From Salinimicrobium sediminilitoris (lineage in GTDB: Bacteria > Bacteroidota > Bacteroidia > Flavobacteriales > Flavobacteriaceae): 56,656 nucleotides of DNA. This document shows positions 9,101-16,729 of this stretch, piece by piece; within the stretch, counting starts at the first letter, position 1; each line of letters starts with the position of its first letter. Below the pieces are notes generated by a model that was not told the origin of the DNA, did no database searches, and saw nothing but the letters and a program-made list of their open reading frames with translations. The position numbers and the translations under genes are program-made. The DNA is taken from assembly GCF_020866905.1 (NCBI RefSeq), contig NZ_JAIVCC010000002.1, positions 655,852-712,507 of the forward strand, in the 5' to 3' direction.

Positions 9101-9991
9101 ATGAAAATACCATGTAATATTTTTCTCGTTACAATTTTGTTCAGTATTTCTGGAAAAGCCCAGGACAACAACCTTATTGCCGATGGCGCAGAATTGCAGC
9201 TTGTTGCCGACGGTTTTGAATTCACCGAAGGCCCTGCTGCCGATTCTCAGGGAAATGTCTATTTTACAGATCAGCCGAACAATCGCATTCACAAATGGTC
9301 TGTGGAGGACAACAAAATAAATGTCTTTATGGAAGATGCAGGCCGTGCGAACGGTCTCTACTTTGATGCTGATAATAATCTCTACGCCGCTGCCGATAAA
9401 CATTCGGAGATCTGGATGATTAACAGCAATAAGGAGGTGAGTGTGCTGCTCGGAGGTTTTAGAGGACAAAGATTTAACGGACCTAATGATCTATGGATCG
9501 CCCCCGATGGCGGGATCTTTTTCACAGATCCTTTCTACAAAAGAGATTATTGGAAGCATACTGAACAGCCTATCAAGGAGCAGCGGGTGTATTATCTCAC
9601 CCCAAACCGCAAAGGTCTTTTCATCGCTGCCGAGGATCTTGTGAAGCCAAATGGCATTATTGGGACTGTGGACGGTAAAACATTATATGTAGCCGACATT
9701 GAGGACAATAAAACCTGGAAATACTCTATTGGTAAAGATGGAAAACTGGAAGACAAAACCCTTTTTACTGAATTGGGATCTGATGGAATGACCATAGATG
9801 AGCAGGGGAATCTTTACCTTACCGGCGACGGTGTTACAGTATTCAATCCAAAAGGAGAAAAGATCCTTCACATTCCCGTAGATAAAGAGTGGACTGCCAA
9901 TGTTACTTTTGGCGGTAAGGAAAACAAGACATTGTTCATTACGGCTATGGACTCCTTATATAGTCTGGAGATGAATGTAAGTGGCCGTTAA
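9101..9991 (+). CDS. Secreted SMP-30/gluconolactonase family lactonase
   Basis: The 296-residue protein begins with a Sec signal peptide (MKIPCNIFLVTILFSISGKAQ) and is predicted periplasmic. The rest is a six-bladed beta-propeller of the SMP-30/gluconolactonase/LRE family, which opens sugar lactones such as gluconolactone. Expected metal ligands are visible: Glu in FEFTEGPAADSQGNVYFTD, Asn in FNGPNDLWIAPDGGIFFTDP, Asn in KPNGII and Asp in SDGMTID. Its position behind a sugar-aldehyde-type reductase suggests a shared role in aldose or aldonate handling, which is inference. Confidence 0.87.
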   Translation: MKIPCNIFLVTILFSISGKAQDNNLIADGAELQLVADGFEFTEGPAADSQGNVYFTDQPNNRIHKWSVEDNKINVFMEDAGRANGLYFDADNNLYAAADKHSEIWMINSNKEVSVLLGGFRGQRFNGPNDLWIAPDGGIFFTDPFYKRDYWKHTEQPIKEQRVYYLTPNRKGLFIAAEDLVKPNGIIGTVDGKTLYVADIEDNKTWKYSIGKDGKLEDKTLFTELGSDGMTIDEQGNLYLTGDGVTVFNPKGEKILHIPVDKEWTANVTFGGKENKTLFITAMDSLYSLEMNVSGR

Positions 9992-10002
9992 ATGCCGCTT
10001 AA

Positions 10003-10050
10003 ATCAAAAACACCTTCCAGAAATGCCATTTTTGGAAGGTGTTTTTTGAT
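10003..10050. terminator. Bidirectional terminator, lactonase / manA
   Basis: ATCAAAAACACCTTCC (10003-10018) pairs with GGAAGGTGTTTTTTGAT (10034-10050). It lies between converging genes with A and T runs on both sides. The loop carries AAATGCCATTT, one of several dispersed copies of that motif. Confidence 0.9.
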
Positions 10051-10064
10051 TCTAGCATTTGGAC

Positions 10065-11036
10065 TTAGGAGACATAAACTTCAAGAAGTTCTGCTCCATT
10101 CGCGGTTATTTTTACTTCAGAATTTTCTGCCGGAATTAGCAGCGTCTGCCCCTGGAAAACTTTTTCTGAATTTCCTTCAATGCTTATTTCTGCTTCCCCG
10201 CTTACACACATAAAAATGACAAAAGAATCCAAATCTGAATAATCCTTTGTAATACTTCCTTTTACCGGAAGGAAGTTGGTGGTGAAATATTCGCAGTTAG
10301 CAATATTGGTGGAACTATTCTCCTCCCGGGAATATTCCATTTTAAAATCCTCTTTTCTCTCAAAATCTATAGCATCCAGTGCAAGATCTGTATGCAATTC
10401 CCTCGAATTTCCTTCTGAATCCACCCGGTCCCAGTCATAGATCCTATAAGTAATATCTGATGTCTGCTGAATTTCGGCCAAAAGTACTCCTGCGCCAATG
10501 GCATGAACTTTTCCGGTGTTGATGAAAAAAGAGTCTCCTTTTTGAACTTTTTCGAAGTTTAGCAATTCTGTGATTCTTCCCGAATTGAGGTGCTCGAGAT
10601 ATTCGGCTTCAGAAATGCTCTTTTTAAAACCTACATTGATCTCTGCGCCTTCATCTGCCTGCATGATGTACCACATTTCGGTCTTTCCAAAGGAGTTGTG
10701 GCGTTCTCTTGCAATACTGTCGTGCGGATGCAGCTGCACCGAAAGCTCGGTCTTTGCATCTATGAACTTGATCAACAGAGGAAATTCTTCTCCAAACTTT
10801 TTGAAGTTCCTCTTCCCCAACAATCTTTCTTTATACCTCTCTAAAAGGTCATTTAAGCTCTGTCCTTTAAGGGGACCATTTTCCACTACAGAAATATCAC
10901 CTTTCACTCCGGAAATTTCCCAGCTTTCACCGGTATTTTCTGAGGTTGAGGGTTTATGTAGGATTTGTTTCAGTTTATTTCCTCCCCATATCTTTTCCTT
11001 AAGAATGGGTTCAAAACGTATTGGGTAATTCAGCAT
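10065..11036 (-). CDS. manA: Mannose-6-phosphate isomerase, class I
   Basis: This 323-residue enzyme interconverts mannose 6-phosphate and fructose 6-phosphate, linking glycolysis with mannose and GDP-sugar supply. It is the short, cupin-only class I form seen in Firmicutes and Bacteroidota. Zinc ligands are predicted as Gln101 and His103 (QLHPHD), Glu120 (KTEMWYIM) and His178 (GKVHAIGAG); the active-site Arg is in YRIYDWDR near 198-204. The start MLNYPIRFEPILKEKIWGG is conserved in the family. The gene is monocistronic, read towards the lactonase gene. About 20 bp upstream on its strand is TATCTTTA, close to the -7 consensus. Confidence 0.93.
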   Translation of the reverse strand: MLNYPIRFEPILKEKIWGGNKLKQILHKPSTSENTGESWEISGVKGDISVVENGPLKGQSLNDLLERYKERLLGKRNFKKFGEEFPLLIKFIDAKTELSVQLHPHDSIARERHNSFGKTEMWYIMQADEGAEINVGFKKSISEAEYLEHLNSGRITELLNFEKVQKGDSFFINTGKVHAIGAGVLLAEIQQTSDITYRIYDWDRVDSEGNSRELHTDLALDAIDFERKEDFKMEYSREENSSTNIANCEYFTTNFLPVKGSITKDYSDLDSFVIFMCVSGEAEISIEGNSEKVFQGQTLLIPAENSEVKITANGAELLEVYVS

Positions 11037-11166
11037 CTAATCTTCTTTAATGTGGTAAAGATAATAATTGTAAGGCTGGATTTTTAAAGGATTTTTAATG
11101 AAGACACCAGGCACATAACCTTCAAAAATGTCATTTTCTCTACCTATTTTATTTTAAAGTTCTATT

Positions 11167-11943
11167 TTGTCCTTGATTAGCACAAAAATCTTGAAGTATC
11201 TCATTTTTATTTTTTGCACACTTTTCTCTCTCAATCTTCAGGCACAGGAGAGAGGCCCGGTGCGGGGAATAGTTAAAAGCCAGGAAAGTCTGCTGCAAAA
11301 CGTCCATATAAATAATGTTTCTTCAGGAAAATACTCGGTTTCGGGTGAAAAAGGGGAATTTGAACTGAACATCAAATTGGGAGACACCCTTGTTTTGTCG
11401 CATGTGGGAATGGAGGACCTTATAAGGTTCATAAAACAGGATGACCTTCAGGAACTTCCGGTTGTTTTTGAGATGGTGGAAAGTTCGATGGAACTTAAAG
11501 AAGTGGTAGTCAATGAAACTTCAGAAATAAATGTCGTGAGCCTGGGTATCATTCCGAAGAAAATAGAAAAGCTTTCCATGAATGAAAGGCGGCTTAGAAC
11601 TGCCGGGGATTTTAAACCTATTCATTTATTAAGCCTTTTGGGAGGATCCCTGGAAATCGATCCAATTTTAAATGCAATTAACGGCAGAACCAAAAAATTA
11701 AAACGGAACATCAAGATTGAAAAAGCGCAAAGAAATATTGCCTTTTTTGAGATAAATTATAAATCTTATATGGAAGAAGCTATGGAATTAAGTCAGCAGG
11801 AATCGGCACTTCTCATAGATTTCATGCTGGAAAGGAAAGAATTGCCCCGTCTTTTGGAGGAGAACAATGATGCCCAGATCAAGCTTTTTCTTCACGATTC
11901 CTGGTTTCAGCTAAAGGATAAGATGCAGGGCACTTCCCAATAG
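11167..11943 (+). CDS. Secreted protein with CarboxypepD_reg-like domain, unknown function
   Basis: The 258-residue protein has an N-terminal signal peptide ending near NLQAQ and then a beta-sandwich of the carboxypeptidase regulatory-like type (RGPVRGIVKSQESLLQNVHI ... GEKGEFELNIKLGDTLVLSHVG). The C-terminal 130 residues are predicted mostly helical and are not recognised. Such proteins are common singletons in Bacteroidota and are thought to be periplasmic or surface proteins. No ATG is available; TTG codons at 11167 or 11191 could start it, and the latter gives the more usual MKYLIFIFCTLFSL. A weak terminator follows. Confidence 0.75.
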   Translation: MSLISTKILKYLIFIFCTLFSLNLQAQERGPVRGIVKSQESLLQNVHINNVSSGKYSVSGEKGEFELNIKLGDTLVLSHVGMEDLIRFIKQDDLQELPVVFEMVESSMELKEVVVNETSEINVVSLGIIPKKIEKLSMNERRLRTAGDFKPIHLLSLLGGSLEIDPILNAINGRTKKLKRNIKIEKAQRNIAFFEINYKSYMEEAMELSQQESALLIDFMLERKELPRLLEENNDAQIKLFLHDSWFQLKDKMQGTSQ

Positions 11944-11974
11944 GACCTCTAAGCTAATTGTCGAAAAAACTGTC

Positions 11975-12010
11975 AAACTCCTCTTTAACGGGGAGTTTCT
12001 TTGTGTTTTT
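11975..12010 (+). terminator. Weak terminator after the CarboxypepD_reg-like gene
   Basis: AAACTCC (11975-11981) pairs with GGAGTTT (11992-11998), and a T-rich tail follows. It separates this gene from the fad operon promoter. Confidence 0.65.
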
Positions 12011-12062
12011 CTAATTATTTTAGGAGAGGTATTCCATAGAAGGAAAATATTTTTTTATTTAC

Positions 12063-12074
12063 TATGCGTGCATA
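12063..12074. promoter_or_regulatory. Candidate operator: palindrome upstream of the MarR gene
   Basis: TATGC-GT-GCATA is a perfect inverted repeat located just upstream of the -7 element TAACTTTG, where the -33 element would be. MarR proteins often repress their own operon from such sites. Binding is inferred from position and symmetry only. Confidence 0.5.
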
Positions 12075-12086
12075 ACAAAATTTTCT

Positions 12087-12094
12087 TAACTTTG
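12087..12094 (+). promoter_or_regulatory. -7 promoter element of the fad operon
   Basis: TAACTTTG is an exact match to the Bacteroidota consensus TAnnTTTG. It ends only seven bases before the ATG at 12102, which implies a very short or absent leader. Confidence 0.7.
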
Positions 12095-12101
12095 AGATTC
12101 T

Positions 12102-12539
12102 ATGAAAGAAAAAACCATTGATTATGTCCTCCGGGCGACCTGGATCTCAATTTCAAAAATGTATAATGAGGAGGCAGGTAAAGAAGGAAGTACAATGGCT
12201 ACAGGCTTTGCCCTCTTGAGTATTGATCCAGAAAATGGTACCCCCTCCACTTCATTGGGTCCAAAAATGGGAATGGAAGCGACCAGTTTGTCGCGCACCC
12301 TTAAAACTATGGAAGACAAAGGTCTCATTACGCGGAAGAAAAATCCCGTTGATGGCCGAAGTGTGCTCATTTGTCTTACCGATTTTGGTAAGGAGATGAG
12401 AGACTATTCAAAAAAGGTGGTTTTAACCTTTGATGAAGCTGTGAGAAAAGAAATTCCACAGGAAGATCTGGATAAATTTATTGAAGTAGCCTCCAAGATC
12501 ATGGACCTTATCGCGTCCAGAAAAATTTATAACGAATAA
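12102..12539 (+). CDS. MarR family transcriptional regulator of the fad operon
   Basis: The 145-residue protein is a winged-helix MarR regulator: recognition region TSLSRTLKTMEDKGLITRKK near residues 60-80 and wing NPVDGRSVLICLTDFG near 80-95. It is the first gene of a beta-oxidation operon, 38 bp before fadN, so it most likely represses these genes and releases them on binding an acyl-CoA or fatty acid; that ligand is inferred from context. In Bacillus the equivalent fadNAE operon is under a TetR-type regulator, so the regulator family differs here. A palindrome in its promoter is the candidate binding site. Confidence 0.9.
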   Translation: MKEKTIDYVLRATWISISKMYNEEAGKEGSTMATGFALLSIDPENGTPSTSLGPKMGMEATSLSRTLKTMEDKGLITRKKNPVDGRSVLICLTDFGKEMRDYSKKVVLTFDEAVRKEIPQEDLDKFIEVASKIMDLIASRKIYNE

Positions 12540-12545
12540 TAAAGG

Positions 12546-12557
12546 TCACCGCGGTGA
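12546..12557. promoter_or_regulatory. Perfect 12-bp palindrome between marR and fadN
   Basis: TCACCGCGGTGA lies in the 38-bp gap between the MarR gene and fadN. It could be a small hairpin or a protein-binding site. Its sequence is unlike the palindrome at 12063-12074, so it is not obviously a second MarR site. Confidence 0.4.
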
Positions 12558-12577
12558 TCGTCAAAATTTATATTAAC

Positions 12578-14983
12578 ATGAAAAGACGAATTAACAAAGT
12601 TGCAATAATAGGCTCGGGTATCATGGGCAGCGGGATTGCATGTCACTTCGCCAATATTGGAGTGGAAGTTTTACTGCTGGATATTGTGCCGAGAGAGCTA
12701 ACTGAAAAGGAAAAGAAACAGGGCCTTACCATGGATGACAAGCAGGTAAGAAACCGAATTGTAAATACCTCTTTACAGGACGCCCTAAAATCCAAGCCCT
12801 CTCCTATTTATCATAAAGACTTTGCAAATCGTATTAAAACCGGGAACCTGGAGGATGATATCTCCAAAGTTTCGGAAGTTGACTGGATCATGGAAGTGGT
12901 TGTGGAGCGACTGGATATCAAAAAGAAGGTTTTTGATAACCTTGAGAAATACCGCAAGCCAGGTACTTTAATAACTTCAAATACTTCGGGTATCCCAATT
13001 CAGCAGATGAATGAGGGCCGAAGTGAAGATTTCCAGAAGCACTTCTGCGGAACCCACTTCTTCAACCCACCGCGTTATTTAAGGCTTTTTGAAATCATTC
13101 CGGGGCCGGACACTTCCGAAGAAGTTTTGGAATTCCTGAATGAGTATGGAGAAAAATTCCTTGGAAAAAAATCTGTAGTAGCAAAAGATACTCCGGCGTT
13201 TATTGGGAACAGGATTGGTACTTATAGTATCATGAGCCTTTTCCATATGGTGAAGGAACTGGACCTTACTATTGAAGAGGTCGATAAACTTACAGGTCCC
13301 GTTATAGGAAGACAAAAATCTGCCACTTTTCGAACCGTAGACCTTGTAGGACTGGATACTCTGAAACATGTTGCTGAAGGTCTTCACAAAGGAGTACCCA
13401 CAGATGAAGAACACGATCTCTACGCCATGCCCGACTATATTAATACTATGGTCGAGAATGAATGGTTTGGGAGCAAAAGCGGACAGGGTTTTTATAAAAA
13501 GATAAAGAAAGACGACGGTTCCAGTGAGATACAATCACTCGACCTCAACACTCTTGAATACAGGGCTCAGAAAAAAGCAAATTTTTCTACTCTTGAACAA
13601 ACGAAAACGATTGATAAAGTAGAAGACAGATTTAAAGTTCTTGTTGACGGAAAAGACAAAGCCGGGGAATTCTACAGAAAGAATTTCGCCGCAATTTTCA
13701 CTTATTCCTCAAAACGTATTCCTGAAATTACAGATGAACTTTACAAGATCGATGATGCCATGAAAGCCGGATACGGTTGGGAACATGGACCCTTCCAAAT
13801 CTGGGATGCCATTGGTGTTGAAAAAGGGATCGAGATCATGAAAGCTGAAGGTAAAGAGCCTGCAGCCTGGGTAAACGAAATGCTTGAAAAAGGCAATAAA
13901 AGTTTCTACACGGTAAAAGAAGGAAATACCTGGTATTACGATATTCCTTCAAAGGAATACAGGAAGATCCCGGGCCAGGATGCTTTCATAATCCTTGACA
14001 ACATCAGGGAATCCAAAGAAGTATTTAGCAACAGCGGAGTTGTGGTAGAAGATCTTGGTGACGGGATCCTGAATGTGGAATTCCGCAGTAAAATGAACTC
14101 TATTGGAGGCGATGTACTCGATGGTTTGAACAAGGCCATTGATATGGCAGAAAAAGATTATCAGGGACTGGTTGTAGCCAACACCGGAAAGAACTTTTCT
14201 GTAGGAGCCAATATTGGGATGATCTTCATGATGGCTGTAGAGCAGGAATATGACGAGCTTAATATGGCTATAAAATATTTCCAGGATACCATGATGAGAA
14301 TGCGCTACTCCTCTATTCCAACAGTTGCAGCACCACATGCGATGACTTTGGGTGGTGGATGTGAACTTTCCTTACACGCAGATAAAGTAGTCGCCGCGGC
14401 TGAAACGTACATCGGACTTGTAGAATTTGGAGTTGGGGTAATTCCCGGCGGTGGAGGTTCCAAGGAGATGACGGTGCGTGCTGCCGATACCTTTCAGAAG
14501 GATGATGTGGAATTAAACCGACTGCGGGAACATTTCCTCACTATTGGTATGGCAAAGGTTTCAACTTCGGCTTACGAGGCTTACGACCTGAATATTCTTC
14601 AGAAAGGTAAAGACATTGTGGTAGTAAACCCCGATCGTCAGTTAGCAATTGCTAAGAAACACGCGCTGCTCATGGCAGAGAACGGTTATACCAGGCCTAT
14701 TATGAGAAAAGACATTAAGGTATTAGGTAAACAAGCACTGGGAGCCTTTTTAGTAGGTACAGATCAGATGTTCGCCGGTAAATACATTAGCGAACATGAC
14801 AAAAAGATCGCTAACAAACTGGCATACGTAATGGCCGGAGGAGATCTTTCTGAAAACTCTTATGTAAGTGAACAATATCTATTAGATCTTGAAAGAGAAG
14901 CATTTTTATCTCTAACCGGAGAAAGAAAGACTTTGGAAAGATTGCAGCATATGTTGCAGAAAGGGAAACCACTTAGGAATTAG
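12578..14983 (+). CDS. fadN: 3-hydroxyacyl-CoA dehydrogenase / enoyl-CoA hydratase (FadN type)
   Basis: This 801-residue bifunctional enzyme hydrates enoyl-CoA and oxidises the resulting 3-hydroxyacyl-CoA with NAD in beta-oxidation. The domain order is dehydrogenase first, hydratase last, the reverse of E. coli FadB and the same as Bacillus FadN. The NAD-binding GSGIMG is at 12-17, the 3HCDH signature NRIGTYSIMSLFHM near 206-219, and the crotonase part has NTGKNFSVGANIG and LGGGCELSLHAD, then GLVEFGVGVIPGGGG with a Glu that matches the catalytic position. ATG at 12578 is preferred over the GTG at 12554 because it begins directly with the Rossmann strand KRRINKVAIIGSG. Its TAG stop is also the first three bases of an inverted-repeat arm. 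Confidence 0.95.
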   Translation: MKRRINKVAIIGSGIMGSGIACHFANIGVEVLLLDIVPRELTEKEKKQGLTMDDKQVRNRIVNTSLQDALKSKPSPIYHKDFANRIKTGNLEDDISKVSEVDWIMEVVVERLDIKKKVFDNLEKYRKPGTLITSNTSGIPIQQMNEGRSEDFQKHFCGTHFFNPPRYLRLFEIIPGPDTSEEVLEFLNEYGEKFLGKKSVVAKDTPAFIGNRIGTYSIMSLFHMVKELDLTIEEVDKLTGPVIGRQKSATFRTVDLVGLDTLKHVAEGLHKGVPTDEEHDLYAMPDYINTMVENEWFGSKSGQGFYKKIKKDDGSSEIQSLDLNTLEYRAQKKANFSTLEQTKTIDKVEDRFKVLVDGKDKAGEFYRKNFAAIFTYSSKRIPEITDELYKIDDAMKAGYGWEHGPFQIWDAIGVEKGIEIMKAEGKEPAAWVNEMLEKGNKSFYTVKEGNTWYYDIPSKEYRKIPGQDAFIILDNIRESKEVFSNSGVVVEDLGDGILNVEFRSKMNSIGGDVLDGLNKAIDMAEKDYQGLVVANTGKNFSVGANIGMIFMMAVEQEYDELNMAIKYFQDTMMRMRYSSIPTVAAPHAMTLGGGCELSLHADKVVAAAETYIGLVEFGVGVIPGGGGSKEMTVRAADTFQKDDVELNRLREHFLTIGMAKVSTSAYEAYDLNILQKGKDIVVVNPDRQLAIAKKHALLMAENGYTRPIMRKDIKVLGKQALGAFLVGTDQMFAGKYISEHDKKIANKLAYVMAGGDLSENSYVSEQYLLDLEREAFLSLTGERKTLERLQHMLQKGKPLRN

Positions 14984-15011
14984 TATTGAGTAATGAGTAT
15001 TAAGTATTGAG
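14981..15011. repeat. Left arm of inverted repeat around the four-helix-bundle gene
   Basis: This 31-bp arm, made of degenerate AGTATTGAG-like units, matches the reverse complement of 15390-15420 at 26 of 31 positions. It begins with the fadN stop codon. Confidence 0.75.
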
Positions 15012-15030
15012 TAATTAAGAAGTATTGATT

Positions 15031-15384
15031 ATGCACAAATTAAGCGACCTTAAGATCTGGAATAAAGCCATGGATGTAGCTGAATTGACTTATTTACTTT
15101 CAGCTAAATTTCCTTCAGAAGAGAAATTTGGTTTAACAAGTCAGATTAGGCGCAGTGCAATTTCAGTTCCTTCCAATGTTGCTGAAGGAGCAGGCAGATC
15201 GACCAAAGGAGAATTTAAAAATTTCCTCAGCATTGCAAATGGATCTTCTTATGAGCTTCTAACTCAACTTATATTATCTCATAGACTCAAACTGGTACCT
15301 GAAAAAGATACTAGAGAAGTTATCTCTGAAGTTATCGAAATACAGAAAATGAATTATGCATTGATAAAATCGTTAGAAAAGTAA
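15031..15384 (+). CDS. Four-helix-bundle protein, S23 / 23S rRNA intervening-sequence family
   Basis: The 117-residue protein belongs to the four-helix-bundle family (TIGR02436) first seen encoded inside intervening sequences of 23S rRNA genes and related to the Avd protein of diversity-generating retroelements. Typical pieces are LKIWNKAMDVAELTY at the start, SQIRRSAISVPSNVAEGAGR near 46-65 and FLSIANGSSYELLTQLIL near 72-89. ATG at 15031 is preferred to a TTG six bases earlier. No enzymatic role is known. It has no evident link to fatty-acid oxidation and sits between fadN and fadA within inverted arms (14981-15011 and 15390-15420), which suggests insertion into the operon. Confidence 0.9.
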   Translation: MHKLSDLKIWNKAMDVAELTYLLSAKFPSEEKFGLTSQIRRSAISVPSNVAEGAGRSTKGEFKNFLSIANGSSYELLTQLILSHRLKLVPEKDTREVISEVIEIQKMNYALIKSLEK

Positions 15385-15389
15385 GTATT

Positions 15390-15420
15390 CTCAATACTCA
15401 CTACTAACTACTAAATACTA
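15390..15420. repeat. Right arm of inverted repeat around the four-helix-bundle gene
   Basis: This is the partner of 14981-15011 (26 of 31 bases match in inverted orientation). It ends four bases before the fadA ATG, so the whole fadN-fadA gap consists of the element. Confidence 0.75.
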
Positions 15421-15424
15421 GAAA

Positions 15425-16618
15425 ATGAATAGAACAGCTTACATCGTAAAAGGATACCGAACTGCAGTGGGAAAAGCACCACGGGGGGTATTCAGATTTA
15501 AAAGGCCAGATGAATTAGCGGCAGAAACTATCCAGTTTATGATGGATAAGCTGCCCGAATTTGATAAAAAACGAATTGATGACGTGATCGTGGGGAACGC
15601 GATGCCCGAAGCCGAACAAGGACTTAATGTTGGGCGCTTTATCTCTCTCATGGGATTAAAGACCGAAGACGTGCCCGGGATGACCGTAAACCGCTACTGT
15701 GCTTCAGGCTTGGAGACTATAGCAATCGCCACAGCAAAGATCCAAAGCGGTATGGCCAACTGTATAATTGCAGGTGGTGCAGAAAGCATGAGCTATATCC
15801 CTATGGGAGGTTATAAACCTGTACCCGATTACAAACTGGCAAAAGCCGGAAAAGAAGATTATTACTGGGGAATGGGATTAACTGCGGAAGCAGTTGCTCA
15901 AAAATACAAGGTTTCAAGAGAAGACCAGGATGAGTTTGCATTTAACTCTCACCAGAAGTCTCTAAAAGCCCAAAAAGAAGACCGTTTCCAGGACCAGATC
16001 GTACCAATTACGGTAGATCAAACCTATGTCGATGAAAATGGCAAAAAACAAACGAAATCATATACTGTAAATAAAGACGAAGGTCCGCGTGCAGATACTT
16101 CAAAGGAAGTACTTGCTAAACTGCGTCCTGTATTTGAAGAAGGCGGAAGCGTTACAGCCGGTAATTCTTCTCAAATGAGTGATGGTGCTGCTTTTGTTAT
16201 GGTAATGAGTGAAGAAATGGTAAAAGAATTAAATCTTGAACCGGTTGCAAGACTTGTAAGTTATTCGGCTGTTGGGGTTGAACCAAGAATAATGGGGATA
16301 GGACCTGTTTATGCGATTCCAAAGGCTGTTAAACAAGCCGGAATTCAATTAAATGATCTTGAGTTGATCGAGCTTAACGAAGCCTTTGCATCTCAGTCTT
16401 TAGCAGTAATTCGAGAACTTGGACTGGATATGGACCGCATGAACCCGAATGGAGGAGCTATTTCGATGGGTCACCCGCTGGGATGTACAGGAGCCAAATT
16501 ATCCGTTCAGCTGTTTGACGAAATGCGCAAACGTGAACTGAAAAATAAATACGGAATGGTAACCATGTGCGTTGGAACAGGACAGGGAGCCGCGGGAGTT
16601 TTTGAATTCTTATCGTAA
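15425..16618 (+). CDS. fadA: Acetyl-CoA acyltransferase (3-ketoacyl-CoA thiolase)
   Basis: The 397-residue thiolase cleaves 3-ketoacyl-CoA with CoA to give acetyl-CoA and a shortened acyl-CoA, the last step of beta-oxidation. The nucleophilic Cys92 is in NRYCASGLE, the base His350 in SMGHPLGCTGA and the second catalytic Cys382 in TMCVGTGQGAAG. The length matches the family. It is the third enzyme of the fadN-fadA-fadE series and is expected to work with FadN. Its leader is formed by the right arm of the inverted repeat. Confidence 0.95.
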   Translation: MNRTAYIVKGYRTAVGKAPRGVFRFKRPDELAAETIQFMMDKLPEFDKKRIDDVIVGNAMPEAEQGLNVGRFISLMGLKTEDVPGMTVNRYCASGLETIAIATAKIQSGMANCIIAGGAESMSYIPMGGYKPVPDYKLAKAGKEDYYWGMGLTAEAVAQKYKVSREDQDEFAFNSHQKSLKAQKEDRFQDQIVPITVDQTYVDENGKKQTKSYTVNKDEGPRADTSKEVLAKLRPVFEEGGSVTAGNSSQMSDGAAFVMVMSEEMVKELNLEPVARLVSYSAVGVEPRIMGIGPVYAIPKAVKQAGIQLNDLELIELNEAFASQSLAVIRELGLDMDRMNPNGGAISMGHPLGCTGAKLSVQLFDEMRKRELKNKYGMVTMCVGTGQGAAGVFEFLS

Positions 16619-16620
16619 AA

Positions 16621-16721
16621 AGATTTGAGAAATGAGATCTGAGATTTCAGATACTTTAAACAACTTATAACAATCAGCTTTGGGTAAGATTCTTACATCT
16701 CATATCTAAAGTCTAATATCT
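16621..16721. repeat. Gene-less inverted-repeat structure between fadA and fadE
   Basis: The arms 16621-16651 (AGATTTGAGAAATGAG start) and 16691-16721 match in inverted orientation at about 23 of 31 positions, with a 39-bp centre lacking any gene. The arms have the same degenerate, purine-rich short-unit texture as those around the four-helix-bundle gene 1.2 kb upstream. It fills nearly the whole intergenic gap. Confidence 0.6.
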
Positions 16722-16729
16722 ATAACAAA

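Noticed and set aside
12554-12577. GTG start for fadN
   Set aside because: It adds eight residues before the Rossmann strand and lies in the palindrome; ATG at 12578 fits the family.
15031-15384. Part of a diversity-generating retroelement (Avd)
   Set aside because: No reverse transcriptase or template/variable repeat is nearby, so the gene is called only as the broader four-helix-bundle family.
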